This document shows, in pieces, positions 5,668-6,890 of a DNA stretch of 6,890 bases. Origin of the DNA: Dehalococcoidia bacterium (GTDB lineage Bacteria; Chloroflexota; Dehalococcoidia; Lucifugimonadales; UBA3495); contig JAJDXU010000277.1 in NCBI GenBank assembly GCA_022823105.1, positions 1 to 6,890 of the forward strand. Reading direction: 5' to 3'. A program made the translations under genes and the position numbers. Numbering within the stretch: the stretch's first letter is position 1; the number at the start of each line of letters is the position of its first letter. The notes beneath the pieces were generated by a model. The model did no database searches. It was not told where the DNA came from and was given only the letters and a program-made list of their open reading frames with translations.

Positions 5668-5997
5668 TTGCACTTGCAGATCGGCGAGATCGCGCAACTG
5701 CTGGTGGAGCAGGTGCAGGAGCGCCTGGTGGAACGCGGCATGACATGTGATCTGACCGAGGCCGCCCGCGACTTGCTGGTCGCAGAAGGATTCGGCGTCA
5801 CCTACGGAGGGCGCCCCTTGCGTCGGGCCGTCCAGCGGCACTTGGAAAACCAGTTGTCCCGAGGCGTCTTGTCTGGCGAGTTTAACGAAGGCGACCACAT
5901 CATCGCCGGCATGAATCCGGCTGGGGACGACCTATGCCTGAAGGCCGGCGGGTTCGCGTCAGCTGAGCCGGAGGTGGAGTTGACAGGGGCAGAGTGA
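5668..5997 (+). pseudogene. C-terminal fragment of a Clp/Hsp100 AAA+ ATPase (ClpC/ClpB-like)
   Basis: About 109 residues match the C-terminal small domain of the second AAA+ module in ClpC/ClpB-type unfoldases. Visible signs are the helix with IAQLLVEQVQERLVERG, TEAARDLLVAEGF, the sensor-2 motif GGRPLRRAVQRHLENQLS (the family usually has GARPLRR) and SGEFNEGDHIIA, followed by a short variable tail ending LTGAE. Intact proteins are about 800-860 aa, so more than 85% of the gene is absent. The frame stays open upstream to 5296 but there it reads the antisense of istA, so a predicted 233-aa protein from 5296 would be an artefact. Neither Walker motif is present, so no ATPase activity is possible. 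The fragment keeps its natural stop and a terminator just downstream, which shows that only the 5' side was removed. Whether it is ClpC or ClpB cannot be decided. Confidence 0.88.
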
Positions 5998-6025
5998 TTC
6001 GGCTTCTTGCCACTCTAGTTGTGGA

Positions 6026-6064
6026 GGGGGAGATGGTTGCGCACCGTCTCCCCCACCTGTTTTT
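6026..6064 (+). terminator. Intrinsic terminator of the clp fragment
   Basis: A 12-nt arm GGGGGAGATGGT (6026-6037) pairs with ACCGTCTCCCCC (6043-6054), with a single G-T wobble, around a 5-nt loop. After ACCTG comes a run of five T (6060-6064). This is a textbook rho-independent terminator 28 nt after the clp stop on the same strand. Confidence 0.85.
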
Positions 6065-6172
6065 CAAGATGACGTTTTCACCACGCTTCGGGCGCCCATG
6101 CGGGGCCGGGTGCATGACATATGAGTTGACTGCTGGCCGGGAACCGTTCGCGCGTGTCCACGGCGTCAACAC

Positions 6173-6214
6173 GGGTGATCCGAGGCCGCCTTACCGGGCG
6201 GCCTCGGATCACCC
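6173..6214. repeat. Perfect 18-bp inverted repeat between convergent genes
   Basis: GGGTGATCCGAGGCCGCC (6173-6190) is exactly complementary to 6197-6214, with a 6-nt loop TTACCG. On the plus strand the hairpin is followed by AAAAA (6215-6219); on the minus strand a T run precedes it and no U tract follows. It is therefore not a canonical intrinsic terminator in either direction. Its place 34 nt beyond the stop of the minus-strand gene makes a U-less terminator or transcript-end stabiliser for that gene the likeliest role. Confidence 0.8.
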
Positions 6215-6241
6215 AAAAATCTCCTGTTGTTGAGGCTATGC

Positions 6242-6253
6242 CCCTGATCAGGG
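6242..6253. repeat. 12-bp perfect palindrome at the stop codon
   Basis: CCCTGATCAGGG reads the same on both strands and contains the TGA stop (minus strand) of the unrecognised gene. Its size and symmetry would suit a dimeric regulator, but its position at a gene end makes that unlikely. Confidence 0.4.
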
Positions 6254-6890
6254 AGCAAATGGACTGCTGAATACCACCCCGGCGAGAGTGATCTTCTTCT
6301 CCTTCAGGTCGCCGTTGGCGGTGTGCGGGACGAAGTGATAGCGGTCAACCTCGGAGGTCCTGGTCTGGTATGTCACCTCGGTGGGACGATTCTGCGGGTC
6401 CGTGGGATCGCCATTCCACCTGTAGAATGTCTCCTCCGCGGTGGTGACACCTGTTACATCCAGTGCCCAACTCAGCCTGGTTGCATCGACGTTTTCGATC
6501 ACCACCCGACGCTCCGTCGGTTGCCCGTCGGCGTTCACATGATACGTTTGCCGCACCGGATCCTGACAATTCCAGGACCCGTCGGAGAACTCGCAGCGCT
6601 CGTACACGTTGTACAGGGCAGACATGCCCAGCTCCATGTTCCCCCGGTGGTACGTTTTGTGCATGTACTGTTCCAGGGTTACCGTGTATCCAGTCACGGC
6701 GGATTTCTTTCGGTCCCATTTCTTCCAGTTCACGGTGTAATAGCCGTCATAGTCCACCTCGTATTTTGCGAACCCGGTCGAACCGCAGTGGGTTATGGAA
6801 CCGTCGACGCTGCTTTGGTTACAGCCCTGGTTCATGATCATCCCAAGCAGGCCCTGCATATTCGCTTTCCGGTTCACCTGCACCCGGTAG
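6248..6890 (-). CDS. Unrecognised, probably extracellular protein, C-terminal part
   Basis: The reading frame is open at the right window edge (it continues through base 6889), so the N-terminus is missing; a GTG at 6883 is only the first possible internal start. About 213 residues are visible, and I recognise no family. The composition is that of a secreted beta-rich protein: many Tyr, Trp, Thr and Asn, alternating polar and hydrophobic residues (for example YEVDYDGYYTVNWKKW), and four cysteines, counted from the GTG, at residues 21, 33, 97 and 106 in two close pairs that could form disulfides. There is no membrane segment in this part. The codons are typical of a real gene and the frame is uninterrupted. 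It converges on the clp fragment and ends near a perfect hairpin. Secretion is an inference, since no signal peptide is in view. Confidence 0.75.
   Translation of the reverse strand, partial: YRVQVNRKANMQGLLGMIMNQGCNQSSVDGSITHCGSTGFAKYEVDYDGYYTVNWKKWDRKKSAVTGYTVTLEQYMHKTYHRGNMELGMSALYNVYERCEFSDGSWNCQDPVRQTYHVNADGQPTERRVVIENVDATRLSWALDVTGVTTAEETFYRWNGDPTDPQNRPTEVTYQTRTSEVDRYHFVPHTANGDLKEKKITLAGVVFSSPFAP

Noticed and set aside
5133..5750. 205-codon plus-strand open frame
   Set aside because: It is antisense to the istA integrase core, and its product shows no family features.
1..6890. CRISPR array, toxin-antitoxin pair or defence island
   Set aside because: No regularly spaced repeats, no small paired genes and no defence-type domains are visible on either strand.

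Overview
The window is high-GC bacterial chromosome. A luciferase-like oxidoreductase of the F420-dependent type, a ClpC/ClpB-type chaperone tail and a degenerate IS21-family element are all common in Actinobacteria, so an actinobacterium is the most likely source. The taxon is an inference; no rRNA or other phylogenetic marker is present.

Layout. (1) Positions 1-2236 (+) hold a tight three-gene cassette: the C-terminal part of a zinc-type alcohol dehydrogenase/quinone oxidoreductase-like (MDR) enzyme, a class I SAM-dependent methyltransferase whose ATG overlaps the MDR stop (ATGA), and a luciferase-like, probably F420-dependent oxidoreductase 10 nt further on with a strong ribosome binding site. 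They look co-transcribed and translationally coupled, which suggests one pathway acting on a small molecule. The substrate cannot be read from the sequence. (2) Positions 2257-2625 (-) encode a small single-domain cupin that converges on the cassette. (3) Positions 2955-3069 hold a well-formed promoter and an intact tRNA-Thr(CGT) with encoded CCA, followed about 135 nt later by a hairpin that may be its terminator. (4) Positions 3070-3759 have no convincing gene. (5) Positions about 3760-5666 are the wreck of an IS21-family insertion sequence on the minus strand (istA then istB, with the usual ATGA overlap). It has lost its 5' end and carries many separate inactivating lesions, including loss of the Walker A lysine in IstB and apparent loss of the catalytic glutamate in IstA. 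(6) At about 5655-5675 the broken istA abuts, tail to head, the last ~109 codons of a Clp/Hsp100 ATPase on the plus strand. That fragment still has its terminator (6026-6064). (7) A perfect 18-bp inverted repeat (6173-6214) separates it from a converging, 5'-truncated gene (6248-6890, -) for an unrecognised protein that looks extracellular.

Overall the window is a housekeeping-like catabolic or biosynthetic cassette beside a tRNA, followed by a decaying accessory stretch made by IS21 insertion, deletion and erosion. I did not find a convincing new defence system, CRISPR array or other novel machine. The best leads are the clp/istA deletion junction, the coupled MDR-methyltransferase-luciferase-like trio, and the unexplained 690-bp stretch between the tRNA and the IS remnant.
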